A DNA stretch of 34,705 nucleotides from an uncultured Bacteroidales bacterium. GTDB lineage: Bacteria > Bacteroidota > Bacteroidia > Bacteroidales > P3. How positions within the stretch are numbered: position 1 is the first letter of the stretch; each line of letters begins with the position of its first letter. Positions 32,771-34,705 of this stretch are shown here, piece after piece. The position numbers were made by a program, and so were the translations under genes. The notes beneath the pieces were generated by a model. It was given only the letters and a program-made list of their open reading frames with translations. It was not told where the DNA came from and did no database searches. The stretch is taken from assembly GCA_944321885.1 (NCBI GenBank), contig CALUNB010000027.1, positions 1-34,705 on the forward strand. The letters are read 5' to 3'.

Positions 32771-32885
32771 GGGCGGACGCTTCCCGCAGGTCCAGGGAAA
32801 GCCGGGAACGGCAAAAACTCGCAGGCTCCGCCTGCTCAAACAGATTGCCGTTCCCGGCGGACCTGCGAAAAGCGTTTTCCCGCCC
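32771..32885. repeat. large palindromic element after lpdA
   Basis: GGGCGGACGCTTCCCGCAGG (from 32771) mirrors the right arm ending CGCCC at 32885, with GCAGGTCC facing GGACCTGC. Inside, CCGGGAACGGCAA faces TTGCCGTTCCCGG exactly, and GCAGGCTCCGCCTGC is a tight hairpin at the centre. Upstream, a second small palindrome TTTTCTTTTAAAAAGAAAA lies at about 32725-32743. No gene is coded. The total span is consistent with an intergenic repeat element or a large RNA hairpin after lpdA. Confidence 0.8.
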
Positions 32886-32908
32886 TTTTGCGTGAGGCCG
32901 GGGGAAAT

Positions 32909-33065
32909 TTTCGCGTACCAGAAGTGTCGAGAGCGGATGATGATGCCAAGGCGGAAGATTCCACGTCCCTGCCGGGGCGAAGACGAAATACTTTCGCGTG
33001 CCAGAAGTGCCGAGAGTGGATGATGATGCCAGGGCGGAAGTTTTCACGTCCCTGCCGGGGCGAAG
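32909..33065. repeat. 83-bp tandem duplication
   Basis: Two head-to-tail copies with a period of 83 bases: the first from 32909 (TTTCGCGTACCAGAAGTG), the second from 32992 (TTTCGCGTGCCAGAAGTG). Both contain CGGATGATGATGCC- or TGGATGATGATGCC-like and CACGTCCCTGCCGGGGCGAA segments. They differ at several positions. Together with the palindromic element they fill the gene-free stretch 32721-33096. I see no gene and no known RNA motif. Confidence 0.85.
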
Positions 33066-33096
33066 TGTAAAAAACAAACCATTAAAAACAACAGAT

Positions 33097-34570
33097 ATGT
33101 CTATGCGTTTTACTTTTTCTATCGTGTTTACGGGTATTTCCCTGTTGTCCTTATCGTCCTGCGAGCGGGAGGAAAACAAGGATATCCGCTTAGGGGAAGG
33201 TTCCTACGATTCCTATCGATTGTATGCCAATGAAACATCGGTAGGAGACGGTGCTGGCATCACCTTTACGACCACCGGGGCTTGGACCGCCACACTGACC
33301 GTGGGAGAACAGACCATCGGGGATTCCGAACTGCCCGGCAACGGAGAGAGCGGAGGCAGCGGGGACGAAGTGGAAGTTCCCATGCCCGGGTCCGAGGATG
33401 AGAACGGAGACGGAGAGCCGGACGAACCAATGACCAAACAGGCTGCCATGGCAAAGAACCTCTCCTTGGAATGGATAAGCATCGACCCCGAAACAGGTCC
33501 CTCGGCCGGGACTTACACCATGCAGGTGGATTTGGAAAACAACAATACCGGTTATGACCGTTCCGCCCGGATTGACATCTATTGCGGCGACTCGCGGAAA
33601 ACAATAGAAATCGTGCAACTGGCCACGGAAGGAAGCGAAGGAAATGAACCGGTCTCCCGCCCGATGGACGAACGGGAAAAACGCTATGTAAGCCGGATTG
33701 ACTATGCGTATTCAGGTCCGGAAGGAGACGCGCAAGGAGCCTACCTCTACACATACGACGAACAGCATTTTGTTTCCCATGTCAGCGGGCCGGGAACGGA
33801 CATTTATTATACCGTGGACGAAGGCGGTTCGTACACCAACCTGGAAGTACGCGGGAACGCGGAATACGACATAGCCGGGAAACCTTGGTGGATTACCCTG
33901 AACTATTTCGACCTGGAACATGGCTACGGGCGTTCGGCCGTGCTTGGTTATGGTGAAAATACCATGTTCGATGCCCATTTCGGCATGGATATGAACAACC
34001 GGGATTTCCTGGAACGTTTTTACGTGGAGAAAAGCTTCCACGAGAACTACGACCCCGATCTTCCGAGGGAGGACGCGGTCTGGTATTGCCAAGGAGATTA
34101 CAATCACGTGGAAGATTTCCTTGACAGGAATGCAGTACGAAACCTATTGCATTACGAACCATTCCTACAACGGCTCCGTTTCCGTGGGCGACTATGAAGG
34201 CGTGTCCGCCGTCTTCGATTACATGTATTCCGATGTGTTCCTGTATAACAAAGAGGGTGACGGCAGCATCCTGAGCAATATCGACCCCAATGCCTTGTTG
34301 CTCTTGTGCGTGGACAACGCCCTGCCAACCAGTTCTTTTTCTTCCTTGTTCTTAGGCGGTTACATGCCCTATTGGAGCACCAACCTGATTTCTTCTTTCC
34401 GCCTCCAGACAGGTCCCGATTACGGTTATGGCGACCCGGCGGACGAAGATGCCGTCTACAATTACCAAGTGGAACACACCTTGGATGAAAACGGCTACGT
34501 GACAGGATTGCGCATGAGCAACGATGCCGGTGAAAGCTGGACGTTCAACATCACCTACGAACAAGACTAA
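33097..34570 (+). pseudogene. surface lipoprotein (DUF4595-like), split by a frameshift
   Basis: A probable exported lipoprotein of about 490 residues if repaired. The start at 33097 (MSMRFTFSIV) gives a signal peptide ending LSLSSC with a lipobox cysteine. Residues ~85-115 are an acidic, glycine-rich linker (GGSGDEVEVPMPGSEDENGD). A BACON-like or other beta region (LSLEWISIDPETGPSAGTYT; SARIDIYCGDSRKTIEIVQLA) follows. The rest is rich in Tyr, Asp and Gly, like DUF4595-type proteins (YVSRIDYAYSG...; ENGYVTGLRMSND). The first frame stops at 34197. The second runs on to 34570 from about 34112, shifted by one base. Removing one G from GTGGAAG near 34109-34112 joins them as NHVKISLTGMQYETYC. Domain names are tentative. 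Confidence 0.7.
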
Positions 34571-34705
34571 GATTCAAACCATTGTCAATGACAGGGGATG
34601 ACCCAAAAGCCCGTTTTCGACAGGAGGATGTATCAAAATAGGGATTTGAAATAAATCTCAGGCGGTGTGTCAGAGTGAGTAAGATGCAAGGCGCTGAGAG
34701 CGAGA
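34571..34705. other. gene-free right edge with repeat-like sequence
   Basis: No gene is visible after the lipoprotein stop. GGATGACCCAAAAG at 34597-34610 resembles the nested inverted repeat in copy A at 5207-5221. The following AGGATGTATCAAAATAGGG...GGTGTGTCAGAG looks like the edge of another intergenic repeat that continues past the window. Confidence 0.4.

Noticed and set aside
32909..33065. Possible CRISPR array
   Set aside because: Only two 83-bp units, head to tail with no spacers, and no cas genes in the window.
31098..33179. 693-residue open frame on the minus strand
   Set aside because: It runs antisense through lpdA and across the repeats and the tandem duplication; no domain signature.

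Overview
The window looks like a chromosomal segment of a member of the Bacteroidota, most likely order Bacteroidales. The evidence is a type IX secretion sorting domain, a DUF4293 protein, lipoproteins with short lipoboxes, a bifunctional Rel/SpoT gene and, above all, repeated matches to the Bacteroidota -7 promoter element TAnnTTTG at sensible distances from start codons. I cannot resolve genus or species. There is no rRNA, CRISPR array, transposase or phage gene. It is mostly a core-genome neighbourhood with several non-coding palindromic repeats.

Layout. Positions 1-363 hold no gene, only a leftward promoter. A leftward pair follows: a sodium:solute symporter (364-1848) and a lipoprotein with the fold signature of M2 (ACE-like) peptidases that has lost every zinc-site residue (2006-3691). 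Rightward come a dihydroorotate-dehydrogenase-like flavoprotein (3978-4952), a 326-bp palindromic repeat, and a T9SS-secreted protein (5519-7072). A small PAS protein (leftward) is divergent from uvrC, and the uvrC stop overlaps the start of a phosphopantetheinyl transferase. Another ~200-bp foldback sequence precedes groES-groEL (leftward). A frameshifted EamA transporter is divergent from a membrane-protein/cytidylate-kinase-like fusion (13577-14881).

Positions 15076-21995 are an efflux cluster. A MATE pump (leftward) is divergent from a TolC-EmrA-EmrB type tripartite operon, followed by two AraC-family paralogues transcribed away from each other across an intergenic region with a 15-bp direct repeat. 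Next come tRNA-Ala(CGC), a Tat-exported iron-sulfur aldo/keto reductase, a RibD-C-domain reductase, then DUF4293, a YfcE-type phosphoesterase and the (p)ppGpp synthetase/hydrolase in probable co-transcription, then acetate kinase. A second copy of the palindromic repeat lies just before dihydrolipoyl dehydrogenase (31326-32720). The end of the window holds a third kind of foldback sequence, an 83-bp tandem duplication and a frameshifted lipoprotein gene.

The most distinctive signals are: (1) the dispersed palindromic repeat family (two full copies and one fragment) with a nested palindromic insert in one copy; (2) two further large foldback sequences; (3) the zinc-site-dead M2 homologue; (4) two genes each split by a single-base frameshift, one at a homopolymer of eight A; (5) a sigma-54-like -24/-12 promoter in front of groESL, which lacks the -7 element seen elsewhere; and (6) the helically phased direct repeat between the two AraC genes. 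I saw no clear novel multi-gene defence or mobile system.
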